In this document: one piece after another, positions 36,695 through 45,313 of the stretch
Position numbering within the stretch: the first letter of the stretch is position 1
Layout: each line of letters opens with the position of its first letter
NCBI RefSeq assembly: GCF_019966495.1
Contig: NZ_JAIMIA010000007.1
Span: 1-64,000 of the forward strand
DNA: 64,000 bases
Direction of reading: 5' to 3'
Origin: Tateyamaria pelophila
GTDB lineage: Bacteria > Pseudomonadota > Alphaproteobacteria > Rhodobacterales > Rhodobacteraceae
Notes under the pieces: generated by a model
The model's input: only the letters and a program-made list of their open reading frames with translations
Databases searched by the model: none
Told to the model about the DNA's origin: nothing
Program-made: the position numbers and the translations under genes

Positions 36695-37237
36695 TCAGTC
36701 AGTGGCGTGCGGCACCTCGATAAGACGCGCCGGGTCATAGCCGTTGGCAACGAGTTCGGCTTCGGCTCGCGCGCGGTCGGCCGCCGAAATGCTGGGGGTT
36801 CGCGCCAAAATCCATCCCGCCCGGCCCGATGGCACGCCGACCACGGCAATCTGGTACGCCTCATCCACCCACAACACCCAGTAATCTGCGGCCACAAAGG
36901 GCACGCTGCCAAAGCGCACCTTCAATGCGCCGGGTCCGACTACCTCTGCGGTGCCTTCAATGCTGCGCCGCGGGCCGTCGGGGCTGTCCTGACGACAGGT
37001 ATTGATCACGGTGATATGCGTCGCATCGATCGGGCCGTAATCGGCGGTCGTCGCCGTACATCCCTTCTGAAACGGCACCGGATAGCGCGCGATTTCGTAC
37101 CAGCGCCCCAGGTACCGCTCGGCGTTGAAGTCCATTTGCGGGGCAATCGGCATGCTGGTGTCGCGGTAGATGCCGCCCGTGCAGGCGGCGACAAAAAAGG
37201 CCAGGGCCAAAGCAGCGAGAAAGCGGATTTGGGTCAT
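36695..37237 (-). CDS. Outer-membrane lipocalin (Blc-like lipoprotein)
   Basis: A 180-aa lipocalin-family lipoprotein. The signal peptide MTQIRFLAALALAFFVAAC ends in a lipobox with Cys19. The first lipocalin motif is YLGRWYEIARYPVPFQKGC, and WILARTP near residue 143 matches the third conserved region. Blc-type proteins bind lysophospholipids and fatty acids at the outer membrane and respond to envelope stress (family knowledge). AGGAT lies 6 nt upstream of the ATG. It is in tandem with a META-domain gene 147 bp upstream. Confidence 0.88.
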   Translation of the reverse strand: MTQIRFLAALALAFFVAACTGGIYRDTSMPIAPQMDFNAERYLGRWYEIARYPVPFQKGCTATTADYGPIDATHITVINTCRQDSPDGPRRSIEGTAEVVGPGALKVRFGSVPFVAADYWVLWVDEAYQIAVVGVPSGRAGWILARTPSISAADRARAEAELVANGYDPARLIEVPHATD

Positions 37238-37384
37238 CGGGTATCCTCATATATGGCACAGGGGCGTCTTCGGGATCAGTACAGTCGACGCACCCGAGTG
37301 GTTTCGCAAAATGCCCTTAGGACCCGATCTTTCTTTGAGAAGACGGCACGAGACTGTCAAACCCGTGCCATCGACCGTGCTCCG

Positions 37385-37804
37385 TTACTCGGCCGCGCGC
37401 TTGATCAAAGTCATGACGGACGCACCCGTGCCATCGGAAAGCTCAAGTTCCGGACCCTCGATCGCATAGGCACGGGCAATTTCAAGTCCGCGAAAAATCT
37501 GCATTTCCATCGCGGAATACGGATCTTCGCACAGCATCATCGTTGCTGCGATCGGTCCAACCAGGATCGCGTCGCCGTTGGTCACGAAACTGCCGCTGAA
37601 ATTGTTGCATCCACCGTTTCCTGACACGGATCCATCCGGCGCGAAACGAATGAGCACATCTTCACCCGCTTCCACGGCTTCGCCCGCAATTTCGACGGGC
37701 ACCCACGCGCTGTCGGCGAGCGATTGGGCCGACAAAGGGGCGGACAGGGCACAGATCAACCCGGCAATCAGAGTTGGACGCAAGGACTTGGACAAGGACG
37801 CCAT
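37385..37804 (-). CDS. META-domain (HslJ-like) secreted protein
   Basis: A 139-aa exported protein. The signal peptide runs to about LSAQS, followed by a META domain: WVPVEIAG, IRFAPDGSVSGNGGCNNFSGSF (the signature GxGGCNxxxG) and MMLCEDPYSAMEMQIFRGLEIA. HslJ-like proteins are linked to heat and novobiocin stress in E. coli, with no known catalysis. It lies between the lipocalin and L,D-transpeptidase genes on the same strand, suggesting an envelope role. AGGAG is 9 nt before the ATG. Confidence 0.85.
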   Translation of the reverse strand: MASLSKSLRPTLIAGLICALSAPLSAQSLADSAWVPVEIAGEAVEAGEDVLIRFAPDGSVSGNGGCNNFSGSFVTNGDAILVGPIAATMMLCEDPYSAMEMQIFRGLEIARAYAIEGPELELSDGTGASVMTLIKRAAE

Positions 37805-37855
37805 GTATAGATTCTCCTGAGGGATGATGCGTATTTCCCGTCTAGCATCCGAAGC

Positions 37856-39490
37856 CTACTTGTTCAAAGCTCCAAGAATGGCGTCGTCACGCTCGTAGAT
37901 ATCTTCTCGGAATTGGACGGCGCCGTCTTCGACCCACGCGGTCCAATAGGTCAGCAGGACAGGCATGGGCTCGGCCAGATCAATACGGGTGGTTTTCTTG
38001 CTGTCCAGAATGGATTGCATTCGCTCAAAGCTCCAATCGGGATCGTTTTCCATCAACAGCATGACAAGCTCGAACGGGTATTCGAGCCGGACACAGCCAG
38101 AGCTGAGGTTGCGTTCATTTCGACTGAACAGGGATTTGTTGTTCGTGTCGTGCAAATAGACCGCATATTCGTTTGGAAACATGAACTTGACCAAGCCCAG
38201 TGCATTGTCAGGGCCGGGTTGCTGGACAAGGGTAACGTTGGGGTTCGAGGCCGTCCAGTCCACCGAGTGAGCCGGGATCGTACGGCCTTCGGAATCCCGA
38301 ACGATGTAATCGTTGCGCCCAAGATATCCTGCATCGCGTCGGATCGTCTCAAGCTTGTCCTTGAGAAAAATCGATCTGGGCACTGTCCAGGTTGGATTGA
38401 ATTCCATGTATTTGATTTCGTCGCGAAAGATTGGCGTTTTGCGATATTGCGACCCGGTGATCGAACGGGTCATCCATAACGTGCCATCCTCGCGGACGAG
38501 ATAGGTCCGCGCACCGGCAATATTCACAAGAATGAAGTCGCCCTCGAGGTCGCGCATCAGCCACCGGCCGCGTTCAAGGCTCAGCCGCAATTGATCGACA
38601 CGGTGCGCCGCGGTGCGGTTCAAGGCCTGGAAACTGCGCCCGCCAATAACGCCGTCCGCGTCCAGGCCGTGACGGGTCTGGAACGCGCGCACGTCTTCTT
38701 GCAACGCGGCGTCATAGACCTCGCGGGGGTCGGTGTTGATGGCGGTGACCGGTGCAAGTGTCTTGCCTGCGCGCAGGACCCCTTCGGCCTCAAGCCGGTC
38801 CCGGAGCAGTGCCACAACCGGAGAAGTCATGCCGGGTTTGATCACCTCATCACTGGGCAATTCCGGCCAGCCTCCGTTTGAGACGATCATCTGGTACTGG
38901 GCCAGAGCGTCGATCAGTTGCGTGTATTGCGGCGTCTTGATCGAGATTCGCGCGATCAACGCGGAAAAACCTTCTCCGTTCAGGTATGTTTCCATGACTG
39001 CGACCGGATCGGCTTCGATGATTGGGCGGTCAAAGTTCCAGGCCTGGTCGAACTCCGCCGGGTTCACTTTTCCGAAGACATTGTAATAGATCAGACGCAC
39101 CGCTGCATCTGTGGCCAGAACGTCGTATCGGGCGATATCAGCCGGATCGCCCTGTTCCGCTACAAAACGGGCCTCGGGCAACGCGGTCAGGTGAAAATCC
39201 TGCGGCAGAAATCCGTGTGAAACGCCCGCGCGCAACTCGGTGATCAGCTCTACTTCGGCAGCTGTCCCGAACCACACCGGTGCGAATTGCCGCTGTGCGT
39301 AGAAATCGATGATGAATTGCTCAGCCAACAGAGTTTCAGCCCCGATTGCGGCGAGCCCCGGCTCTGAAATCTGCTTGGTCAACGCCTCGATCCGGTCTTT
39401 GACCGGACCCGCCGAAGCCTGCACGGGCGACAGGCCTGCCCATATACAAACGGCAATAATCCCAAAAATTCGATGAAAGCTGGCGATCAT
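37856..39490 (-). CDS. L,D-transpeptidase (YcbB/LdtD-like)
   Basis: A 544-aa periplasmic murein cross-linking enzyme. An N-terminal signal (HRIFGIIAVCIWAGLSPVQA) is followed by a scaffold domain, a PG_binding_1 domain (LQEDVRAFQTRHGLDADGVIGGRSFQALN) and a YkuD catalytic domain with the nucleophile Cys466 in LSSGCVRLEYPFE. The catalytic motif reads SSGCVRL in place of the usual SHGCIR, but keeps Gly-Cys and Arg. ATG 39490 with AGGGGA 6 nt upstream is preferred to earlier in-frame starts. It forms 3-3 (mDAP-mDAP) cross-links in this family. Confidence 0.87.
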   Translation of the reverse strand: MIASFHRIFGIIAVCIWAGLSPVQASAGPVKDRIEALTKQISEPGLAAIGAETLLAEQFIIDFYAQRQFAPVWFGTAAEVELITELRAGVSHGFLPQDFHLTALPEARFVAEQGDPADIARYDVLATDAAVRLIYYNVFGKVNPAEFDQAWNFDRPIIEADPVAVMETYLNGEGFSALIARISIKTPQYTQLIDALAQYQMIVSNGGWPELPSDEVIKPGMTSPVVALLRDRLEAEGVLRAGKTLAPVTAINTDPREVYDAALQEDVRAFQTRHGLDADGVIGGRSFQALNRTAAHRVDQLRLSLERGRWLMRDLEGDFILVNIAGARTYLVREDGTLWMTRSITGSQYRKTPIFRDEIKYMEFNPTWTVPRSIFLKDKLETIRRDAGYLGRNDYIVRDSEGRTIPAHSVDWTASNPNVTLVQQPGPDNALGLVKFMFPNEYAVYLHDTNNKSLFSRNERNLSSGCVRLEYPFELVMLLMENDPDWSFERMQSILDSKKTTRIDLAEPMPVLLTYWTAWVEDGAVQFREDIYERDDAILGALNK

Positions 39491-39663
39491 GCGGCGTCCC
39501 CTGTTTTTTTGTCTGCCTGCCATTCGTAACATCTGAGGCTTGACAGACAAGGTTGGCGGTCGCCTGAGGTCGAGAGTGCCGCAGCGGGCAGCCGCTCACC
39601 TTGCACCGACAACCGGAACGACAGCGACTTTGGACCGCGTCGCCTTTTGCCAGACGCACGGGG

Positions 39664-40653
39664 CTAGCCGATAGAAACGGCTTTACCTGTTTCCAAAGAT
39701 GTCGCAGCGGCATCAGCAAGAATTTGCGCCTTCAGGCCGTCGGTGATGTTCGGACTGATCGGCGTGCCCGCCGCGACTGCATCTGCAAAATGCACCAACT
39801 CAATCCGGTACGCTTCGGAATAGCGTTCCAGAAAGAAATTCAGGGTCGGCGCGGTGCGAAAGCCGCTGCTGTTGGCGACTTCAACGGTGTGTTCCATGAC
39901 GTTCCCGGCGCGCAGCATCCCCAGCGATCCATGCACCTCAACGCGCTGGTCATAGCCATATGTTGCGCGGCGCGAGTTCGTGATCTGACAGATGGCGCCG
40001 CGGGCTGTTGTGAGCGTGACGGCAGCGGTGTCGACGTCGCCTGCCGCACCAATGGCGGGGTCTACCAAAGCGGAACCAACGGCAAAGACCTGCACGGGCT
40101 CTTCGCCCAGCAAGAAACGTGCCATGTCGAAATCATGGATCATCATGTCGCGGAAAATGCCGCCCGACCGCTCGATATAGCTGATCGGGGGCGGGGCGGG
40201 GTCGCGCGACAGGATCGTGACCAGTTCCACCGCCCCGATCTCGCCGTCGCGCAGACGCGCCTGAAGGCTGGCAAAGTTTGGATCGAAGCGGCGGTTGAAG
40301 GCGGTGAGGAAAGGCACGCCCGCCTTTTCGACGACCTTGATGCAGTCGCGGATCCGGGCCGAGGACAAATCAACCGGCTTTTCGCAAAAGATTGCCTTTC
40401 CCGCACGGGCAGCGGCGTGGATCAGATCATAATGCGTGTCGGTCGGCGTGGCGATAATGATAGCGTCCACATCCGGGCTTGCGATGACGTCGGCGGCGTC
40501 CATGACCGCAGCACCTGTGCGCTTGGCGAGGTCTTGTGCCGCTTGCGGGAAGGCGTCAGCCACCGCACTCAGCCGCACATTACCCATTCGTTCAATCGTT
40601 TTGGCATGCACTTGCCCGATGCGCCCGCAGCCCAAAAGTCCGATATTCAGCAT
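39664..40653 (-). CDS. iolG: myo-Inositol 2-dehydrogenase IolG
   Basis: A 329-aa Gfo/Idh/MocA enzyme oxidising myo-inositol to scyllo-inosose. The Rossmann motif is GLLGCGRIGQVHA, the EKP motif IFCEKPVDL (about residue 94), and the catalytic region GGIFRDMMIHDFDMARFL carries the typical D-x3-H pair. SRRATYGYDQRVEVHGSLG is typical of IolG. ATG 40653 has AGGGG 7 nt upstream and lies 1 nt from the aldolase stop. Last gene of the leftward iol operon. Confidence 0.9.
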   Translation of the reverse strand: MLNIGLLGCGRIGQVHAKTIERMGNVRLSAVADAFPQAAQDLAKRTGAAVMDAADVIASPDVDAIIIATPTDTHYDLIHAAARAGKAIFCEKPVDLSSARIRDCIKVVEKAGVPFLTAFNRRFDPNFASLQARLRDGEIGAVELVTILSRDPAPPPISYIERSGGIFRDMMIHDFDMARFLLGEEPVQVFAVGSALVDPAIGAAGDVDTAAVTLTTARGAICQITNSRRATYGYDQRVEVHGSLGMLRAGNVMEHTVEVANSSGFRTAPTLNFFLERYSEAYRIELVHFADAVAAGTPISPNITDGLKAQILADAAATSLETGKAVSIG

Positions 40654-40654
40654 C

Positions 40655-41485
40655 TCATACCCCTTTGAATGCAGCCAGAACCCGGCGCGTGGCGTCAACG
40701 ACCGGGTCGTGGGTTTGTTTGAGGATCGTCACCCGGTCAAATTCCGCCGGATCGGCACTGACTGCCGCGCGCAGCGCCTGTCCAAAGGCCATGCGCAACT
40801 CGGTCCCGATGTTGAATTTGCAGATTTTGGAGCCGCGTGCGAGCGAACTGCGCTGTGCCATTGGCACGCCGGAACCGCCGTGAATGACCAGTGGCACGTC
40901 GGTCAGGGCCTCGATGGCGCGAATGCGCGGTTCGTCCAACCCACCGGCCTTGTCCTGTTGCAGATGCACATTGCCGACAGAGATCGCCATGGCGTCCACG
41001 CCCGTGTCGCGTGCAAATTGCGCGGCCTCGGCCGGATCGGTCCCTGCGGAGGTTTCGCCACCGGCATAGCCGACAAATCCGATCTCTCCCTCGCAGGAAA
41101 TTCCGGCCGCATGGGCCATTTCAGCGATGGCGGCCGTTTCGTCGATGTTTTGCTGTAAGGGCTTGCGCGATCCGTCGAACATGAGCGAAGTAAAGCCCGC
41201 CTCCAGCGCCTCTTTGCACTCTTCGAACGTGTATCCGTGGTCAAGGTGAGCCACAACGGGCACGCTTGCACCTTCGGCCAGATGCCGAAACATCTTGCCC
41301 AGAACGGGCAGGGGGGTGTGCGCCCGGCACGACGGCCCGGCCTGCAGGATCACGGGCACGCCTTCGGCTTCGGCAGCGGCCACATAGGCGCGCATATCCT
41401 CCCAGCCCAGCGTGACCAGACCCGCCACGGCATAGCCGTCTTTCAGCGCGGGTTGAAGCACATCGCGCAGGGTCGCAAGTGTCAT
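40655..41485 (-). CDS. iolJ: Class II aldolase, probable 2-deoxy-5-keto-gluconate-6-P aldolase
   Basis: A 276-aa class II (zinc) ketose-bisphosphate aldolase. Metal and substrate motifs are VVAHLDHGYTFEECKEAL, TSLMFDGSRKPLQQNI, CEGEIGFVGY, AISVGNVH and PLVIHGGSGVP. In the inositol pathway it would split 2-deoxy-5-keto-gluconate-6-P into DHAP and malonic semialdehyde. IolC here is unfused, so a separate aldolase is needed, and this gene sits inside the operon, overlapping iolB and 1 nt from iolG. A generic fructose-bisphosphate aldolase is the alternative. Confidence 0.8.
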   Translation of the reverse strand: MTLATLRDVLQPALKDGYAVAGLVTLGWEDMRAYVAAAEAEGVPVILQAGPSCRAHTPLPVLGKMFRHLAEGASVPVVAHLDHGYTFEECKEALEAGFTSLMFDGSRKPLQQNIDETAAIAEMAHAAGISCEGEIGFVGYAGGETSAGTDPAEAAQFARDTGVDAMAISVGNVHLQQDKAGGLDEPRIRAIEALTDVPLVIHGGSGVPMAQRSSLARGSKICKFNIGTELRMAFGQALRAAVSADPAEFDRVTILKQTHDPVVDATRRVLAAFKGV

Positions 41486-42324
41486 TTGAACTTCGCAATC
41501 ATGTCCTTGATGCCGGGGATGGTTTCAAGCTGTGCGGCGTGGGTCGGCTGGAAGTATTGCACCAGCGACCGTTGGCTGAGCCCGCCCAGAATGGTGAAAT
41601 AATACATCTCGTAGCCGGGCAGCACGGCGCAGGGGTGGTAGCCCTTGTCGAGGCAAATCGTCGAGCCATCCATGATGTGATAGGCGTCGCCCGGTTCATT
41701 GTCTTCGCGTTGCAGCATCTGCACGCCCGAGCCGTAGTTGGGCTTGAAGCGGAAATTATAGGTCTCGTCATGGCGGGTTTCATCGGGAAGGCGGTCCGTG
41801 TCGTGCTTGTGGCTTGGAAAGCCGGACCAGCCACCCTGACCAACGGTATAAAGCTCGCTCACCAGCAAACGGCCGACCTTGTCGTGGTGGGTGCCACCAA
41901 GGATGTGTTTGATTTTGCGGTGTGTTTTCGTGTCGTCCGATCCGTATTGCACCAGATCGATCCCATCGCCGCGCACGTCGAACGGATCGAGCACCTTGTC
42001 ATATTTGGCCCCGGCGATGAAGGTTTCGGTCTCGTCCGATGTGCATACGATGGTGACCTTGGCCCCGACGGGCACATAGACGCCTTCGGGCTCGCCGTCC
42101 CACACATCGACGGTGCGATTGCCCAGACTGGCGAAGGACACGCCTTCCACATCGACGTCTACGGTGCCTGTCGCAGGCACAATGCAGGTCTCGTAGCCCG
42201 GCACTTGATATTCGAACGCTTCGCCTTTTTTGAGTTTGACGATGTTGAAGTAGTTCAGCGGCACCAGCGCGTCTTCGACGTCGACGATCGGTTTGTTCTT
42301 GTTGTCGTGGGGGGCGATATGCAT
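41482..42324 (-). CDS. iolB: 5-Deoxy-glucuronate isomerase IolB
   Basis: A 280-aa bicupin isomerase converting 5-deoxy-glucuronate to 2-deoxy-5-keto-gluconate. Cupin metal ligands are visible in GGWSGFPSHKHDTD and ETYNFRFKPNYGSGVQML, with the family tail KGYHPCAVLPGYEMYYFTIL. Length fits. The preceding iolC stop is 12 nt away; the end overlaps the aldolase start by 4 nt. Confidence 0.93.
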   Translation of the reverse strand: MHIAPHDNKNKPIVDVEDALVPLNYFNIVKLKKGEAFEYQVPGYETCIVPATGTVDVDVEGVSFASLGNRTVDVWDGEPEGVYVPVGAKVTIVCTSDETETFIAGAKYDKVLDPFDVRGDGIDLVQYGSDDTKTHRKIKHILGGTHHDKVGRLLVSELYTVGQGGWSGFPSHKHDTDRLPDETRHDETYNFRFKPNYGSGVQMLQREDNEPGDAYHIMDGSTICLDKGYHPCAVLPGYEMYYFTILGGLSQRSLVQYFQPTHAAQLETIPGIKDMIAKFK

Positions 42325-42336
42325 TGGGTCGTCCTT

Positions 42337-43320
42337 TCAGGAATGGGTGGGGCCGGGATGCGAGGACAGGAACGCCTCAAGCTGGGCCGGGGTGGGCATG
42401 GCAGGTGCGCAGCCGGGTTGAGACACGACGATGGACGCGCAGGCAGATCCGCGCAGGACCGCATCGCGCAGATCGCGTCCTTCCGCAATACCCGCAAGCA
42501 GACCCGCCATGAAACTGTCACCCGCGCCGTTGGGTTTCAGAGCCGTGACGGGGTAAATGCCGGTCCGGATTTCCTGCCCGTCGGCAAAGGTCACAGCCCC
42601 TTGCTCGCCCATCTTGTAGATCACGATCCGGCCCGGTTTGGCGGCCAGTTCGCGGGCCTTGTCCATGCCCTTTTCGATGCCCCCCGCCATAAAGCCGAAC
42701 TCCTCGTCATTTCCGACGATCAGGTCGCTCTGCGCGCCTGCGCGCGACAGCACATCCGCTGCAACCTCGGGCGAGGGCCAGGAATAGGGGCGATAGTCGA
42801 TATCGAAAATGACGGGGAGGCCCGCAGCGCGCGCGTTCTCGAAGGCGCGGAAGGTTGATCCACGCGAGGGTTCAGCGGCAAAGACGGTGCCTGCGGTGAT
42901 CATTGCGCCGTATGCACCGTAATCCACGCGGTCCACGTCTTCGTTGGTGACCTGAAAATCGACCGCGTTGTTGCGATAGATCACCAGTTGGAAATCTTCG
43001 ATGACGCTTTCATAGACGGCCAGCGAGATGCGGTATTCTCCGCCAAGCACCTTCAGATACTGGGTGTCGACCCCGTAATGGTTCAGTCTGTTGGTACAGA
43101 ACCGCCCAACCGCATCGTCAGACACAGATGTGACAAGTGCCGATTGCGCGCCGAGCTTGCACAGCCCCGCGCAGATATTGGCCGAAGAACCGCCAAGGTC
43201 AGAGCGGAAGGTTTCAGCGGTTTCCGCCTTGGCTCCGACCGGGTCGGCGAACATGTCCATGCCCGCCCGGCCAAAAACGACAAAGCTGTTCTTGCGGATC
43301 CCGTCGATCAGGTTGCTCAT
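42337..43320 (-). CDS. iolC: 5-Dehydro-2-deoxygluconokinase IolC
   Basis: A 327-aa PfkB/ribokinase-family sugar kinase phosphorylating 2-deoxy-5-keto-gluconate. Typical segments are VVFGRAGMDMFADPVG, LGGSSANICAGLCKLGA and the catalytic LKPNGAGDSFMAGLLAGI, where GAGD holds the base. It lacks the C-terminal DUF2090 domain found fused in many rhizobial IolC proteins. Its start overlaps the iolD stop by one base (TAATG). Confidence 0.92.
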   Translation of the reverse strand: MSNLIDGIRKNSFVVFGRAGMDMFADPVGAKAETAETFRSDLGGSSANICAGLCKLGAQSALVTSVSDDAVGRFCTNRLNHYGVDTQYLKVLGGEYRISLAVYESVIEDFQLVIYRNNAVDFQVTNEDVDRVDYGAYGAMITAGTVFAAEPSRGSTFRAFENARAAGLPVIFDIDYRPYSWPSPEVAADVLSRAGAQSDLIVGNDEEFGFMAGGIEKGMDKARELAAKPGRIVIYKMGEQGAVTFADGQEIRTGIYPVTALKPNGAGDSFMAGLLAGIAEGRDLRDAVLRGSACASIVVSQPGCAPAMPTPAQLEAFLSSHPGPTHS

Positions 43321-45191
43321 TACACGCCCTGCCGTTGCTTGGGCCGCGATGATTCCCAGTCGGCATGCGCCTCACGCACCTTTTGATGGTCCGAGACTTC
43401 GGGGGTGCCGCATTCCCACCAGGCGTGGCCTTCGCCGGTCCAGCCTTCGTAGGCGTCAACCTTCATGCAGATCACGGTGGTCCTGTCGGCGGCCTTGGCG
43501 CGCTGGAAAGCCTCGCCCAGTTCCTCAGGGTTCGATACGGTCTCGGCAATGGCACCCTGCGCGCGCGCATGGGCCTCAAAATCCACGGCAAAGGGTTCCG
43601 GGATGGTCGGACAATCGGCAATCAGGTTGTTGAAACTTTCGTTGCCGGTATTGTTTTGCAGCTTGTTTATGACGGCGAAACCGCCATTGTCGAGCACCAG
43701 GATGATCAGCTTTTTCTGACTCAGCACCGAGGAATAGATGTCTGAATTCAGCATCATGTAAGACCCATCGCCGATAAAGACGATGGTATCCTGGTCCGGC
43801 TCACGCTCTGCCTGCGCAATGCGCGCACCCCAGGCGCCCGAAATCTCGTAGCCCATGCAGGAGAACCCGAATTCGACGTCGACAGTCCCGTGTTCCAGCG
43901 TGCGCCAGTTGGCGGTGACTTCGGCGGGCAATCCACCTGCCGCCGCAACCACACGGTCGCGTTTGTCGCACAGCGCGTTCACAGCTCCGATCGCCATGGC
44001 ATAGGAGTTTGGGCGGTTTCCGGGAGCTACGTTCTCGGCGACATAGCGGATCCATGCGGCGCGGTGGTCCTGCGCCTCGATTACCCAATCCTTGGGGGCG
44101 ACATAGTCGGTCATCTCGGCGTCCAGCGCGGTCAGCGCCAGTTTGGCGTCGCCGACGACGGGCAAAGACATGTGCTTGCCCGCGTCATGGCGCCCGGCGT
44201 TGACCGAGATAAACTTGGCCTCTTTCGAAAACGCCGTCCACGACCCCGTGGTGAAGTCCTGCAAACGGGTGCCAACGGCGAGGATCACATCCGCCTGTTC
44301 CGCAATGGCGTTGGCGGAGTTCGATCCCGTGACCCCAATCGGTCCGATGTTCAGCGGGTGCGTGTCGAGCATATTGGCGCGTCCGGCGATGGTTTCGACG
44401 ACCGGGATCTGATGCGCTTCGGCGAATGCGGTCAGTTCGGCCACGGCGCGGGAATACTGCACGCCGCCGCCGACGATGATCATAGGCCTTTCTGCGGCGG
44501 TCAGCAGACCCACGGCATCCGCGATTTCACCGGCGTCCGGTGTCTGACGGCGGATGCGGTGCACCTTTTTCTCGAACATCACTGCCGGGTAGTCATAGGC
44601 CCAGCCCTGCACGTCCTGCGGCAAACCGATAAAGGCCGGTCCGCAATCGGCGGGGTCCAGCAGGGTGGCAATCGCGTTGGGCAGTGATTGGATGATCTGC
44701 GCGGGATGGGTGATCCGATCCCAGTAGCGCACAACCGGTTTGAAGGCATCGTTGACGCCAAAAGTCGGATCGCCGAAATTCTCCATCTGTTGCAGAACAG
44801 GGTCGGGCAGGCGGGTCACATAGGTGTCTCCGCACAGCATCAGCATCGGCAGGCGGTTGGCATGGGCAAGGGCCGCGCTGGTCAACAGGTTCGACGTGCC
44901 GGGTCCCGCGCTTGCCGTGCAGAACATGAACCGCTGGCGCAGCCATTGCTTGGCATAGCCCGCTGCGGCAAATCCCATGCTTTGTTCGTTCTGACCGCGA
45001 TAGAGCGGCAGTTCCGCGCGCACATCATAAAGTGCCTCACCCAGGCAGGTCACATTGCCATGGCCAAAGATCCCAAAGCCGCCACCACACAGGCGCAGCT
45101 CTTCTCCGTCAATCTCGATGAACTGGTTGGACAACCAGCGGATGATGGCCTGCGCCGTTGTCATGCGGATGGTATCATTTGCCGTGGTCAT
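43320..45191 (-). CDS. iolD: 3D-(3,5/4)-trihydroxycyclohexane-1,2-dione hydrolase IolD
   Basis: A 623-aa thiamine diphosphate enzyme that opens the inositol ring. The N-terminal domain has the TPP glutamate region (GIFGHGNVTCLGEAL) and FCTASAGPGTSNLLTSAAL; the C-terminal TPP/Mg motif is GDGSYMMLNSDIYSSV. ATG 45191 gives MTTANDTIRMTTAQAI and follows AAAAGGA. An earlier in-frame frame extends through the operator and is rejected. First gene of the leftward operon iolD-iolC-iolB-aldolase-iolG, transcribed from the operator-bearing gap at 45192-45313. Confidence 0.93.
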   Translation of the reverse strand: MTTANDTIRMTTAQAIIRWLSNQFIEIDGEELRLCGGGFGIFGHGNVTCLGEALYDVRAELPLYRGQNEQSMGFAAAGYAKQWLRQRFMFCTASAGPGTSNLLTSAALAHANRLPMLMLCGDTYVTRLPDPVLQQMENFGDPTFGVNDAFKPVVRYWDRITHPAQIIQSLPNAIATLLDPADCGPAFIGLPQDVQGWAYDYPAVMFEKKVHRIRRQTPDAGEIADAVGLLTAAERPMIIVGGGVQYSRAVAELTAFAEAHQIPVVETIAGRANMLDTHPLNIGPIGVTGSNSANAIAEQADVILAVGTRLQDFTTGSWTAFSKEAKFISVNAGRHDAGKHMSLPVVGDAKLALTALDAEMTDYVAPKDWVIEAQDHRAAWIRYVAENVAPGNRPNSYAMAIGAVNALCDKRDRVVAAAGGLPAEVTANWRTLEHGTVDVEFGFSCMGYEISGAWGARIAQAEREPDQDTIVFIGDGSYMMLNSDIYSSVLSQKKLIILVLDNGGFAVINKLQNNTGNESFNNLIADCPTIPEPFAVDFEAHARAQGAIAETVSNPEELGEAFQRAKAADRTTVICMKVDAYEGWTGEGHAWWECGTPEVSDHQKVREAHADWESSRPKQRQGV

Positions 45192-45267
45192 GGTGGCGGG
45201 TCCTTTTGGAAAAGTCGCAGGCCGGACGTGTTGAAGCTTGCGAGCGTTCGGTTTCCTAGATACAAGT

Positions 45268-45285
45268 TTCGCAACCGGTTGCAAA
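45268..45285. promoter_or_regulatory. LacI-type operator between iolD and divergent Gfo/Idh gene
   Basis: TTCGCAACCGGTTGCAAA, containing the perfect 12-bp palindrome GCAACCGGTTGC (45271-45282) with the central CG typical of LacI-family sites. It lies 76 nt before iolD and 28 nt before the rightward gene. It matches the site at 49743-49760 in 16 of 18 positions. Confidence 0.78.
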
Positions 45286-45313
45286 GAGTATTTCACCTGG
45301 AATTGGATAGCGT

